NCBI RefSeq assembly: GCF_020731145.1
Contig: NZ_JAJFZN010000002.1
Coordinates: 620,001 to 684,000, forward strand
Source of the DNA: Sneathiella sp. HT1-7
GTDB taxonomy: Bacteria > Pseudomonadota > Alphaproteobacteria > Sneathiellales > Sneathiellaceae
Reading direction: 5' to 3'
Length of the DNA: 64,000 nucleotides
Each line of letters starts with the position of its first letter. Position 1 is the stretch's first letter. The translations under genes and the position numbers were made by a program. The notes beneath the pieces are model-generated. The model had not been told where the DNA came from. It saw nothing but the letters and a program-made list of their open reading frames with translations, and did not search any database. Shown here piece after piece: positions 26,271 to 37,408 of the stretch.

Positions 26271-26522
26271 ATGCAGCAACAGGAACTCGCCTCCCTCGTA
26301 GAGGGATTGAAGTCCGAATTCGACAAAGCGCCTCGGCTGAACCGCAAATCGATCGCGGACCGGGCCAATGGTGCGAACCTTGCCGCGCTGGACCTGATAC
26401 TTGAGACCACGGACACTGAGCAGGAGGGGGCGAGCCGCCAGGAGCAGGCGAAAACCCTTAAGGCACTGTCACATGAATTCAAGGATATCTCCGGCATTAT
26501 CACTGGCCTCGGCCCGCGCTAA
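26271..26522 (+). CDS. Small hypothetical helical protein
   Basis: An 83-residue acidic protein, mostly alpha-helical by appearance (LASLVEGLKSEFDKAPRLN, QEQAKTLKALSHEFKDIS). AGGAAAGGG precedes the start. No domain is recognised and no signal peptide is seen. A TTAA-N7-TTCA element lies about 50 bases upstream. Confidence 0.55.
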   Translation: MQQQELASLVEGLKSEFDKAPRLNRKSIADRANGANLAALDLILETTDTEQEGASRQEQAKTLKALSHEFKDISGIITGLGPR

Positions 26523-26661
26523 CGCCGTCAAACCCGTCACAGCTTCGGCGGGGCACACTCTAAAATCAGACTTGGCAAATATGAGGGATGTGGTACATCT
26601 GGGGACATATCCCGGATGGTCGGCCCCTGTCGCGTTCCCAAGAGATGTTGTTGTGTAGAAG

Positions 26662-27270
26662 ATGCCGCATTTATCTGATCTTAAAGCAAAACTGACGCTG
26701 CTCCGGCAGGCCATGATCAAGCGCGCAAAGACCAGTTCCCGAACGGAGCGGTTAATATTTGCGGCGCCGTTTCTGGCGGCGCTATTCTTTGCCGGAGTGA
26801 CGCTGCTGCTGGATATCTTCCTGCGCGACATGACGGGGCTGGGGTGGATTTTCTCGCTCCTCGGCACGGCAGGTCTGCTGCTCGTCTTCTTTGCACCGCT
26901 CACCTTTGTCTCCGTCCGGCTTTATAACCGCATCTGGCACCGCCGGAAGGAACGGCGCTTTATGGATGCGCTTTTCATCGGGCTTTATCTCCCCCATGCC
27001 TTTGCCGTGCTGATCGTTGTGATTTCGCAGCTTGAAGGGTCTGAGAATATTATCAGTCTTGGCGCGGCGGTGATCACTTGGGCGATGCTGAGCCTGTTGC
27101 TCTCCCCGTTCACTGTGCTGCTGACGTTGCTTCTCTGGTCGTATCTGCCCAAAGAAATCCGCGTGCCAACGCAGCTTTTGCAGCTCCCCTCCCGCCTTAA
27201 CGCGCGCGGCCAAACCCTCCTCGCCCCCCCGAGCGAGACGACAGACGAAAGCGACGCCCTCCGGACATAG
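26662..27270 (+). CDS. Hypothetical membrane protein
   Basis: A 202-residue protein with about four transmembrane segments, near 31-51, 60-84, 104-124 and 130-156. Basic loops flank them (RIWHRRKERR). The C-terminal 45 residues are hydrophilic. There is no recognised family and no catalytic motif. It seems to be a separate unit ahead of the acyl-CoA dehydrogenase gene. Confidence 0.65.
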   Translation: MPHLSDLKAKLTLLRQAMIKRAKTSSRTERLIFAAPFLAALFFAGVTLLLDIFLRDMTGLGWIFSLLGTAGLLLVFFAPLTFVSVRLYNRIWHRRKERRFMDALFIGLYLPHAFAVLIVVISQLEGSENIISLGAAVITWAMLSLLLSPFTVLLTLLLWSYLPKEIRVPTQLLQLPSRLNARGQTLLAPPSETTDESDALRT

Positions 27271-27460
27271 GGCGCGCCTTTCTGCTATCAGTTCGCGCTT
27301 TACTTGGGGCGCCTTATTGTGCAGAATTTTGCCGGGTCGGCCTTGGGTTGCCGCGCGGCTGATCCCAAAAAGAGATAAAAAACAATAACTAAGAAGAATG
27401 TCCGGCGGCGGGAATAGCGGCCGGGCCCGGATAACATCCCCATAAGAAGGAGCAGGAAAA

Positions 27461-28696
27461 ATGGCTGCCATTGCGTTCGATCTCCCCGATACAGTTGAAC
27501 AGGTACGCGACGGGATTCGCGCCTTCGCCGAGCAGGAGGTGATCCCCCGCCATGAGAAAAATCGCGACCTTCTGGAGGATCCGCGCCGCAAATATGACGA
27601 GGATGGCCGTCTTTCCGCGCCGGTACGGGCGTTGATCAAGGAAATCCGCATGGCCTCGGCTGAGGCGGGCTATTACCATATGTGCGTGCCGGAGGCGCTC
27701 GGCGGTGGCGGTTTCGGGATGCAGGCCTATTATGTCTGCTGGGAGGAGCTGTTCCACAGCTGCGGGCCGCACAACTGGATGATGCTCTATGCGCTGTCCC
27801 ATTGGGCCTTCGGGCCAAGCCGGCTGCTTGAAAAGGTGACGGATCGCGCGCGGGACGAGATTCTGGGCCCTCTCATGAGCGGGGAGAAATCCATGTGCTT
27901 CGGCCTCTCCGAACCGGGCGCGGGGTCGGACGCCTCCATGATCAAGACACGCGCCCGCAAGGACGGGGACGGCTGGGTCATCGACGGGCGCAAGATCTGG
28001 ACCTCCAACGCGCCGATCGCCGATTACTGCGTGCTGTTCGCGGTCACCGATGCCGAGAAGGCGGCCGCGAAAAAGGGCGGCATCTCCGCCTTCCTCGTGC
28101 CGACGGATGCGCCGGGATTCGAGGTACAGCGCGTCGTCAAGCTGTTCGGCCATATCGGCGGGGACGAGGCGGAGCTGGTGTTCGAAGACCTCCGGGTCGA
28201 GCCCTGGCAGGTTGTCGGCGAGCTGGATAACGGCTTTGGTGCGGCACTCTACGGGGTGTCGCTCGGGCGGATTTACAACTCGGCCCGCGCCGTCGGGCTT
28301 GGCCGCTGGTCGGTGGAACTGGCCCTTGAATACGCCAAACAACGCATCGCCTTTGGCAAGCCGATTGCGGAATATCAGGGGGTGAGCTTTCCGCTCGCCA
28401 CCGCCGCGACGGAGCTGCATGCGGCCCATCTGATGGGGCTGAACGCGACGAAACTCCTCGATCAGGGGGAGGCGGCGATCAAGGAACTTTCCATGACCAA
28501 GGCCTATTCGGTGCAGGTCGGGCTCAAGGCCGTCGACCAGGCGATGCAGGCCCACGGCGCCATGGGCCTCACCAACGAGATCGGCCTCGCCGAGGCGTGG
28601 CAGTACCTCCGCATCATCAATATCGCCGACGGCTCCAACGAAATCCTCAACAAGACCATCGCGCAGAGACTGCTGAAAGGTGATGTGGATTTGTAG
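27461..28696 (+). CDS. Acyl-CoA dehydrogenase
   Basis: A 411-residue FAD enzyme of the acyl-CoA dehydrogenase family, which forms a 2,3 double bond in an acyl-CoA thioester and passes electrons to ETF. Typical motifs are CFGLSEPGAGSDAS, VIDGRKIWTSNAPIADY and the C-terminal GAMGLTNE...ADGSNEI segment. AAGAAGGAG precedes the ATG. It is not in an obvious beta-oxidation operon, and chain length cannot be inferred. Confidence 0.93.
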   Translation: MAAIAFDLPDTVEQVRDGIRAFAEQEVIPRHEKNRDLLEDPRRKYDEDGRLSAPVRALIKEIRMASAEAGYYHMCVPEALGGGGFGMQAYYVCWEELFHSCGPHNWMMLYALSHWAFGPSRLLEKVTDRARDEILGPLMSGEKSMCFGLSEPGAGSDASMIKTRARKDGDGWVIDGRKIWTSNAPIADYCVLFAVTDAEKAAAKKGGISAFLVPTDAPGFEVQRVVKLFGHIGGDEAELVFEDLRVEPWQVVGELDNGFGAALYGVSLGRIYNSARAVGLGRWSVELALEYAKQRIAFGKPIAEYQGVSFPLATAATELHAAHLMGLNATKLLDQGEAAIKELSMTKAYSVQVGLKAVDQAMQAHGAMGLTNEIGLAEAWQYLRIINIADGSNEILNKTIAQRLLKGDVDL

Positions 28697-28794
28697 GGAG
28701 CGGGGCGGAAAAATATTGCAAATGTTGATTGAAGCGTATTTATATTCAACATAAGGTAGCTTAACTCTCAACTCTAGCGAATTGGAGTTCTGCC

Positions 28795-29526
28795 TTGGCG
28801 CATCCCAAAATGAACCCTATTCAAGCCTTTTCTATTGAAGAATTGCTTGGCTTGTTGCGGCGGCAGGAGATGACAGTTCCTTTACGCGGCATGGGCCGGG
28901 AGAAGGAACATGTTGAGATTTATACAGCTTGCCGTCTCATATCCACTTTGGCAGCAACCAATCATTTCCGTTTTCCGTTGAAAATTACTCATGATGATAA
29001 GCCAGATTTTCTACTGTCTGCGGAGGGGAAAGAAATAGGTATTGAGGTCACTGAATCTGTCGATGAGCATGACGCTAAGCTCGATGCATGGTTGAATGAG
29101 CATAAGCCAGAAGAATATATTGAAAGCGGACGTTTCCGTTATGGTCAGAAGTACGGCAGAGAATATTTAAGAAATTTGCGTACGGGGAATGTTGCGCCTT
29201 CGCCGGGATATAGTGGTGATGAAGTTGAGTGTGATTGGGCATTCTATATGGCAGATCTCATTGAGAAAAAGAGATCCAAGATTAAGAATTTCACCTGTTT
29301 GAACCTCGATAAGAAATGGCTTTCGATATACGACAATCTATACTTACCGATGCCGGAAATGGATATTTGTATTAAATATCTAAGACCGCGTATTCACCAG
29401 ACATGGCATGCAGATTTCGCTTTTGATGCAATTTTTATCGAGGCCGGAAACGAGATCGTCAGGATAACGGCTGATGGCTCAGAAATTCTTCCACTTAATG
29501 ATCTTTGGAAAATCAGCAAAGGTTAG
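28795..29526 (+). CDS. AT-rich orphan with possible PD-(D/E)XK-like motif
   Basis: A 243-residue protein from a TTG start, with GGAG 7 bases upstream. I do not recognise the family. KPDFLLSAEGKEIGIEVTES around residues 69-88 has the spacing of a PD-(D/E)XK nuclease core (D71, E84), with Thr replacing the usual Lys. Codon use is more AT-rich than the flanking genes and the promoter region has a 7-bp inverted repeat, both suggesting acquired DNA. The gene next to it encodes a GIY-YIG protein. A nuclease role is a hypothesis only. Confidence 0.7.
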   Translation: MAHPKMNPIQAFSIEELLGLLRRQEMTVPLRGMGREKEHVEIYTACRLISTLAATNHFRFPLKITHDDKPDFLLSAEGKEIGIEVTESVDEHDAKLDAWLNEHKPEEYIESGRFRYGQKYGREYLRNLRTGNVAPSPGYSGDEVECDWAFYMADLIEKKRSKIKNFTCLNLDKKWLSIYDNLYLPMPEMDICIKYLRPRIHQTWHADFAFDAIFIEAGNEIVRITADGSEILPLNDLWKISKG

Positions 29527-29529
29527 TTA

Positions 29530-29769
29530 CTAAAAATGTTTCTTTGCGAAGGCGCGGCCGGAACCGGATTTTAGATATTTTTCGAAGTCCTCCGCCTTTG
29601 ATGCATCCTCAAATCGGATAACCGTCTGGATTTTCCATGGGTTGAACTTGTTTGTATGGACTGACTCGCCGTTATTGTGCTGCGCCAGACGTTTGTTCAG
29701 GTCTGTCGTAAGGCCGACGTAAAACCGTTCTGGATAATCGATGCTTTGAAGAATATAGACGTAATGCAT
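29530..29769 (-). CDS. GIY-YIG nuclease superfamily protein (UPF0213/YhbQ-like)
   Basis: A 79-residue single GIY-YIG domain starting at MHYVYILQS; a longer in-frame start at 29814 would run into the palindromic repeat. The motif appears as YVYIL...FYVGLTTDLNKRLAQHN, with the catalytic Arg in KRLAQHN and E later in the domain. Such small proteins are often annotated as endonucleases without proven activity. It is directly beside a nested palindrome cluster that lies between it and tRNA-Gln. Confidence 0.88.
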   Translation of the reverse strand: MHYVYILQSIDYPERFYVGLTTDLNKRLAQHNNGESVHTNKFNPWKIQTVIRFEDASKAEDFEKYLKSGSGRAFAKKHF

Positions 29770-29774
29770 AAAGC

Positions 29775-29916
29775 CCGCCTTCGTTGCTTCGTCTTCGCTT
29801 GCGCTGCGACGCATCCACTTCGGCGAGGCATCCGCTTCGCACGCTCCGTCGCTGATTGGGTTTCACCCAATCTCGCCGAAGCTAGATTTTGCCTTTGGCA
29901 AAATCAGCGAAGGCGG
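29775..29916. repeat. Nested palindrome cluster between GIY-YIG gene and tRNA-Gln
   Basis: Several perfect inverted repeats are nested: CCGCCTTCG (29775-29783) with CGAAGGCGG (29908-29916); CTTCGGCGAG (29818-29827) with CTCGCCGAAG (29872-29881); CGCTGATT (29850-29857) with AATCAGCG (29902-29909). Two tight hairpins lie inside, at 29854-29872 (8-bp stem) and 29885-29905 (9-bp stem). The arrangement resembles a REP/BIME-type element. I did not find another copy in the window by eye. Confidence 0.75.
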
Positions 29917-29917
29917 A

Positions 29918-29991
29918 TGGCTGGGGAACCTGGACTCGAACCAGGATTGACGGAGTCAGAGTCCGCTGTCCTACCATTAGACGATTCCCCA
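29918..29991 (-). tRNA. tRNA-Gln (anticodon CTG)
   Basis: The minus strand reads TGGGGAATCG...TTCCCCAGCCA with an encoded CCA. The anticodon arm is GCGGA-CTCTGAC-TCCGT, giving CTG. The 3' end abuts the palindrome cluster at a distance of one base. Confidence 0.96.
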
Positions 29992-30189
29992 CCATGCAGG
30001 CGGTGCGCCCGCGATGCGCGGGGCAGGCGGCTTACTAGCAATTCCGCGAGGACCTGTCAACGCTCCTTCAACACTCGCCCTCGCAAAAATATATATATGA
30101 ACCTTTCGCGGAAAACTGTTAGCATGGGGGAAAGGGATCGCGGCGTTCATCGTCGCACCCGCAGAACTTTTACCTGGAGGTAGTCCTGG

Positions 30190-31305
30190 GTGGCAACATC
30201 ACAACCCCGGAGAACAGACAAGAGTGACCGCAGAGGATATCGACGCAAACTTCACAACAACAGGGGATATGCGCCCGACGTGTTCGGCGCCCTTGATCTT
30301 GGGACCAACAACTGCCGGCTGCTGATCGCGAAGCAGCAGGGCAAGGGATTTCGCGTCATTGATAGCTTCTCGCGCATTGTGCGGCTGGGCGAAGGCGTCA
30401 GCCTGACCGGCAAATTGTCTGAGGATGCGATTGAGAGAACGGTCGAGGCGCTCGGCATTTGTGCGGATAAAATGCGCCGCGCAGGGGTCACCCATATGCG
30501 CTGCGTCGCGACGGAAGTCTGCCGCAAGGCGGACAACAGCGATGATTTCCTCGATCGGGTGCGGCTCGATTGCGGTATAAATCTCGACATTATCACCACG
30601 GCAGAGGAGGCGGCGCTGGCCGCTGAAGGCTGCGCCCCGCTCATTGATTACCGCCATCGGAACGCACTTGTTTTCGATATTGGCGGCGGCAGTACGGAGC
30701 TGGTCTGGCTCGGTCTTTCCGGCCGCAAACAGAGCGAGGTTCTGGGCTGGATGTCGATCCCCGTCGGCGTGGTCACCCTGACCGAACGGCATGGCGGGAT
30801 GCAGGTCTCCGAAGGGGCCTATGCCGCGATGATTACCGATGTCCGCCATCATGTGGATGAGTTTGAGGCGGAGCACGGCATCGCCGGGCAGATCCGCGAG
30901 GGGAATGTCCAGATGCTTGGCACCTCCGGTACGGTGACGACGCTCGCGGGCGTGCATTTCGGGTTGGAACGCTATAGTCGCCGCCGCGTGGATGGGGCCT
31001 GGCTGAATACCAATGCCATGCTGGATATTTGCCATCGTCTCGCGGCCAGTGATTATGAGACACGGCGGAATGAACCATGCATCGGGGCGGAGCGGGCTGA
31101 TCTTGTTGTTTCCGGCTGCGCGATTGTCGAGGCGATGCACAGCCGCTGGCCAGTCAAGAAACTGCGTGTTGCTGATCGGGGCCTGCGAGAGGGGATGCTG
31201 CTCGGGATGATGCGCGGCGCAAAAAGGGACCGCCGACAGGCGCAGGAGGCCGCCACACGGCGGCGACAGCAGAAGGCGGCAACTGAACCGAAGGCAGCAA
31301 CATGA
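30190..31305 (+). CDS. Ppx/GppA family phosphatase
   Basis: A 371-residue protein starting at GTG. It belongs to the exopolyphosphatase/guanosine pentaphosphatase family (sugar kinase-HSP70-actin fold). FGALDLGTNNCRLLIA is the phosphate-1 motif and FDIGGGSTELVW the phosphate-2 motif. It is likely to hydrolyse polyphosphate or pppGpp. The C-terminal domain of longer Ppx proteins is absent, leaving a basic tail. It overlaps rlmE by 4 bases (ATGA), the usual alphaproteobacterial pairing. Confidence 0.92.
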   Translation: MATSQPRRTDKSDRRGYRRKLHNNRGYAPDVFGALDLGTNNCRLLIAKQQGKGFRVIDSFSRIVRLGEGVSLTGKLSEDAIERTVEALGICADKMRRAGVTHMRCVATEVCRKADNSDDFLDRVRLDCGINLDIITTAEEAALAAEGCAPLIDYRHRNALVFDIGGGSTELVWLGLSGRKQSEVLGWMSIPVGVVTLTERHGGMQVSEGAYAAMITDVRHHVDEFEAEHGIAGQIREGNVQMLGTSGTVTTLAGVHFGLERYSRRRVDGAWLNTNAMLDICHRLAASDYETRRNEPCIGAERADLVVSGCAIVEAMHSRWPVKKLRVADRGLREGMLLGMMRGAKRDRRQAQEAATRRRQQKAATEPKAAT

Positions 31306-32036
31306 GTAATGGACCGAAACGCCCGAGCGGCAAAAGCGCCACCGGCATGACTGGACGGCTGCTCCATACCAAGGTGAAATCGGCACGGGGGCGCAAAACC
31401 TCCTCCACCAACTGGTTGCAGCGCCAATTGAATGACCCTTACGTGGCGGAGGCGCGAACAAGGGGCCTGCGCTCTCGTGCGGCGTTCAAATTGATGCAGC
31501 TTGATGAGCGGTATAACCTCCTCAAATCCGGCGATTTCGTCGTTGATCTCGGCGCCGCGCCGGGCGGCTGGACACAGGTGGCGGTGGGGCGTGTCGGGGC
31601 CGAAAAGGGCAAGGGCAAGGTCGTTGCGGTTGATATTCTGGAGATGGAACCAATCTCCGGCGCGGAGGTGATGCAGCTTGATTTCACCGAAGAGGACGCC
31701 GACGAAAAAGTAAAAGCCGTGCTCGGCGGTCCGGCGGATGCCGTTATCTCCGACATGGCCGCGCCGACGACAGGTCATAAGCAGACCGATCACTTGCGCA
31801 TTGTCATGATGTGCGACCTCGCACTCGAATTCGCCATTGACGTGCTGGCGCCCGGCGGGGTGTTTATCGCCAAGGTCCTGAAGGGCGGCACGGAAAACGA
31901 GCTTCTGGAGCGGATGAAGAAGAACTTCTCCCATGTCCGCCACGCCAAGCCTGAAGCCAGCCGTGCCGATTCCCGGGAGGCCTATGTCGTTGCCACCGGC
32001 TTTCGCGGAAAAGACGACGCGGACGCGGACGAATAG
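31302..32036 (+). CDS. rlmE: 23S rRNA (uridine-2552-2'-O)-methyltransferase
   Basis: A 244-residue RlmE (FtsJ/RrmJ). It methylates U2552 in the A loop of 23S rRNA using S-adenosylmethionine. The SAM loop is VDLGAAPGGWTQVA, and SDMAAPTTGH and AKVLKGG supply the catalytic Asp and Lys. A basic N-terminal extension of about 40 residues is typical in this class. Translation is likely coupled to the upstream phosphatase by the ATGA overlap. Confidence 0.95.
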   Translation: MSNGPKRPSGKSATGMTGRLLHTKVKSARGRKTSSTNWLQRQLNDPYVAEARTRGLRSRAAFKLMQLDERYNLLKSGDFVVDLGAAPGGWTQVAVGRVGAEKGKGKVVAVDILEMEPISGAEVMQLDFTEEDADEKVKAVLGGPADAVISDMAAPTTGHKQTDHLRIVMMCDLALEFAIDVLAPGGVFIAKVLKGGTENELLERMKKNFSHVRHAKPEASRADSREAYVVATGFRGKDDADADE

Positions 32037-32193
32037 CCCTCCTTTTGCCCTGCGAATAAAAAATGGGTGCTATGCAAAATTCGCCCTATGAATTTTGAAA
32101 ACTGCCTGTATGATTGCGCGGCAATTCCATAGATCAAACTGACGGTAGCTGTATATATCTATACCGGCAGGGAATGATCTCCACCATATATAG

Positions 32194-34982
<2,789 letters not shown>

Positions 34983-35123
34983 TCATAGTTGAAATATACT
35001 GGAAAATAATCACCATCTCGTGAACGGAATTGCCGTCCGGTTGCGTTATACTAGTGATCCAATGACGCGGACAGGGCGTATCTTCTTAAAATGCGCGGAA
35101 ACGAATGGGAGTGGATGGGGACA

Positions 35124-35606
35124 ATGACATTTCGCAAATTTATTCTGGCAATTTTCACCGTCTTTGCGGCGCAGCTTCTGGCCGCGCAGATTGTTTTCTC
35201 GGCTGGCAGCAGTAGCAGCACGACCGAGGCTGAGGCGCCGAAGAGTGCGGATTTCGCCGCCGGTAAGGCCGCCATCGACGCGGAGCAATGGGAAGCGGCC
35301 ATTGCCGCCTTCACCAAGGTGACCACGGACGAACCCAAAAATGCCGATGCCTATAACTATCTCGGCTATGCCAACCGCAAACTGAAAAACTATGATGCGG
35401 CCTTTGAAAACTACAACAATGCCCTCGCCATCAACCCCGACCACAAGGGCGCGAATGAATATATCGGGGAGGCCTATTTGCAGACGGGCAATCTTAAAAT
35501 GGCGGAGGAGCATCTCCTGAAACTGGATGCGCTCTGCTTCTTCGGGTGCCCCGAATATACCATGCTGAAACGCGCGGTAGAGGACTATAAGGCCAAGCAG
35601 AGCTAA
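35124..35606 (+). CDS. Exported tetratricopeptide-repeat protein
   Basis: A 160-residue protein starting at MTFRKFILAIF; ATGs at 35115 and 35091 are alternatives. The first ~28 residues are a signal peptide. About three TPR units follow (AAIAAFTKVTTDEPKNADAY, AFENYNNALAINPDHKGANE, AEEHLLKLDALC). TPRs mediate protein contacts in the periplasm. No partner is indicated. It sits between the RsmB-like gene and guaA. Confidence 0.8.
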   Translation: MTFRKFILAIFTVFAAQLLAAQIVFSAGSSSSTTEAEAPKSADFAAGKAAIDAEQWEAAIAAFTKVTTDEPKNADAYNYLGYANRKLKNYDAAFENYNNALAINPDHKGANEYIGEAYLQTGNLKMAEEHLLKLDALCFFGCPEYTMLKRAVEDYKAKQS

Positions 35607-35632
35607 GGTGGCGAAAAAACGCCGTTTCTCCG

Positions 35633-35681
35633 CATAAACGGGCTGGACAGGCACCCCCAAACTGTCTAAACCCCGTTTATG
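35633..35681 (+). promoter_or_regulatory. Hairpin enclosing the guaA start codon
   Basis: CATAAACGGG at 35633-35642 is perfectly complementary to CCCGTTTATG at 35672-35681, whose last three bases are the guaA ATG. An inner 7-pair stem (35644-35650 with 35662-35668, one G-U) extends it, with an 11-base C-rich loop. No Shine-Dalgarno sequence is visible before the ATG. No T run follows, so it is not a normal terminator. Confidence 0.7.
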
Positions 35682-37226
35682 AAAAACAGTATTCTGATCA
35701 TTGACTTTGGCAGTCAGGTCACCCAGCTGATCGCGCGGCGCGTCCGGGAGGCTGGGGTTTACAGCGAAATCATTCCTTTCAATTCTGCGGCCGAACGGCT
35801 GAACGACTTTGACCCCGCCGGGATTATTCTCTCGGGCGGTCCGGCCTCTGTCATCGGCGATGAGACGCCGCGCGCGCCCGACGCGGTGTTCGAGATGGGC
35901 GTGCCCATCCTTGGCATCTGTTACGGGCAGCAGACCATGGTCGATCAGCTCGGCGGCAAGGTCGAGGCACCGGACCATCGCGAATTTGGTCGCGCCGATA
36001 TTAATGTGGTCGCGGATTGCGACCTTTTTAATGGCGTGTGGGAAGCGGGCGCACAGGATCAGGTCTGGATGAGCCATGGCGATCATGTGGTGCATATCCC
36101 CGAGGGCTTTTCCGTTGCCGCAACGTCCGAGGGCGCGCCCTTTGCGGCCATCGCCAATGACGAGAAGAAATTCTACGGCGTACAGTTCCACCCCGAAGTG
36201 GTCCATACACCGCGCGGGGCGGCGCTCCTTTCCAATTTCGTGCATCGTATCTGCGGCCTCGCGGGCGACTGGACCATGGCCGCGTTCAAGGATCAGGCGA
36301 TTGACGCGATCCGCCGTCAGGTTGGGGACGGGAAAGTCATCTGCGGTCTTTCCGGCGGGGTCGATAGCTCCGTCGTGGCTGTCCTCATTCATGAGGCGAT
36401 CGGCGATCAGCTCACCTGTGTTTATGTCGATACCGGGCTGATGCGCGCGGGCGAATCGGAGCAGGTGGTGAGCCTGTTCCGCGATAAATACAACATCCCG
36501 CTTATTCATCGCGACGCGTCCGATTTGTTCCTCGGCGAACTTGAGGGTGTCGATGATCCCGAAACAAAGCGCAAAACCATTGGCCGCATTTTTATTGATG
36601 TCTTCGATGAGGAGGCGAGCAAGGTCGGCGGTGCGGAGTTCCTCGCCCAAGGCACGCTTTATCCGGACGTGATCGAGAGTGTGTCGTTTGCGGGCGGGCC
36701 ATCCGTCACCATCAAGTCGCATCATAATGTTGGCGGGCTTCCTGAACGGATGAATATGAAACTTGTCGAGCCGCTCCGTGAGCTGTTCAAGGACGAGGTT
36801 CGTGATCTTGGACGGGAGCTTGGCATGGCTCCAGAACTGGTCGATCGGCATCCCTTCCCGGGGCCGGGCCTCGCCATCCGCATTCCGGGCATGATTACTC
36901 GCGACCGGCTGGAAATATTGCGTAAAGCCGATACCATCTATCTCGACGAGATCCGCAAAGCGGGCCTTTATAACGAGATTTGGCAGGCCTTCGCGGTGCT
37001 GCTGCCTGTGCGGACCGTCGGTGTGATGGGCGATAACCGCACCTATGACTATGTCTGCGCGCTCCGGGCCGTCACCTCCACCGACGGCATGACGGCGGAT
37101 TACTACCCCTTCACCCATGAGTTTCTGGGCCGCGTCTCAACCCGCATCATCAATCAGGTGAAGGGCATCAACCGCGTCGTCTACGACACCACCTCCAAGC
37201 CACCCGGAACGATTGAGTGGGAGTAG
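35679..37226 (+). CDS. guaA: GMP synthase (glutamine-hydrolysing)
   Basis: A 515-residue two-domain enzyme that aminates XMP to GMP using ATP and glutamine. The class I glutamine amidotransferase has its nucleophile in [11 protein letters not shown], and His/Glu in VQFHPEV. The ATP-pyrophosphatase loop is [12 protein letters not shown]. The C-terminal dimerisation domain ends with the standard PPGTIEWE. The start codon lies inside a strong hairpin and has no visible ribosome-binding site, so expression may be controlled at translation. Confidence 0.98.
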   Translation: MKNSILIIDFGSQVTQLIARRVREAGVYSEIIPFNSAAERLNDFDPAGIILSGGPASVIGDETPRAPDAVFEMGVPILGICYGQQTMVDQLGGKVEAPDHREFGRADINVVADCDLFNGVWEAGAQDQVWMSHGDHVVHIPEGFSVAATSEGAPFAAIANDEKKFYGVQFHPEVVHTPRGAALLSNFVHRICGLAGDWTMAAFKDQAIDAIRRQVGDGKVICGLSGGVDSSVVAVLIHEAIGDQLTCVYVDTGLMRAGESEQVVSLFRDKYNIPLIHRDASDLFLGELEGVDDPETKRKTIGRIFIDVFDEEASKVGGAEFLAQGTLYPDVIESVSFAGGPSVTIKSHHNVGGLPERMNMKLVEPLRELFKDEVRDLGRELGMAPELVDRHPFPGPGLAIRIPGMITRDRLEILRKADTIYLDEIRKAGLYNEIWQAFAVLLPVRTVGVMGDNRTYDYVCALRAVTSTDGMTADYYPFTHEFLGRVSTRIINQVKGINRVVYDTTSKPPGTIEWE

Positions 37227-37373
37227 TATAGTATTCAAAATGGATAGCCACACGTCAAGAAAAGCCAATGGCGGGCGGAAATCAGTAATTAATCAATGTA
37301 GTCAATTAGATAATAATATTATATGCGCGGACCCTTCAGCATTCGTTAAGGTTAACGCGCTAGACTTCCTGTA

Positions 37374-37397
37374 GTATCAGTATCAGTATTCGTATCA
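37374..37397 (+). repeat. Tandem hexamer repeat next to a ribosome-binding site
   Basis: Four contiguous hexamers: GTATCA, GTATCA, GTATTC, GTATCA. The last base is the first A of the AGGAGG ribosome-binding site (37397-37402) of the acyltransferase gene. Confidence 0.85.
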
Positions 37398-37408
37398 GGA
37401 GGTCATGA

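Noticed and set aside
29677..30183. Plus-strand frame running through the palindrome cluster and tRNA-Gln
   Set aside because: It crosses a tRNA gene and the inverted repeats, so it is not a gene.
35046..37118. Minus-strand frame of 690 codons opposite guaA
   Set aside because: It lies antisense to guaA and the TPR gene, with shadow-type composition and no recognisable domain.
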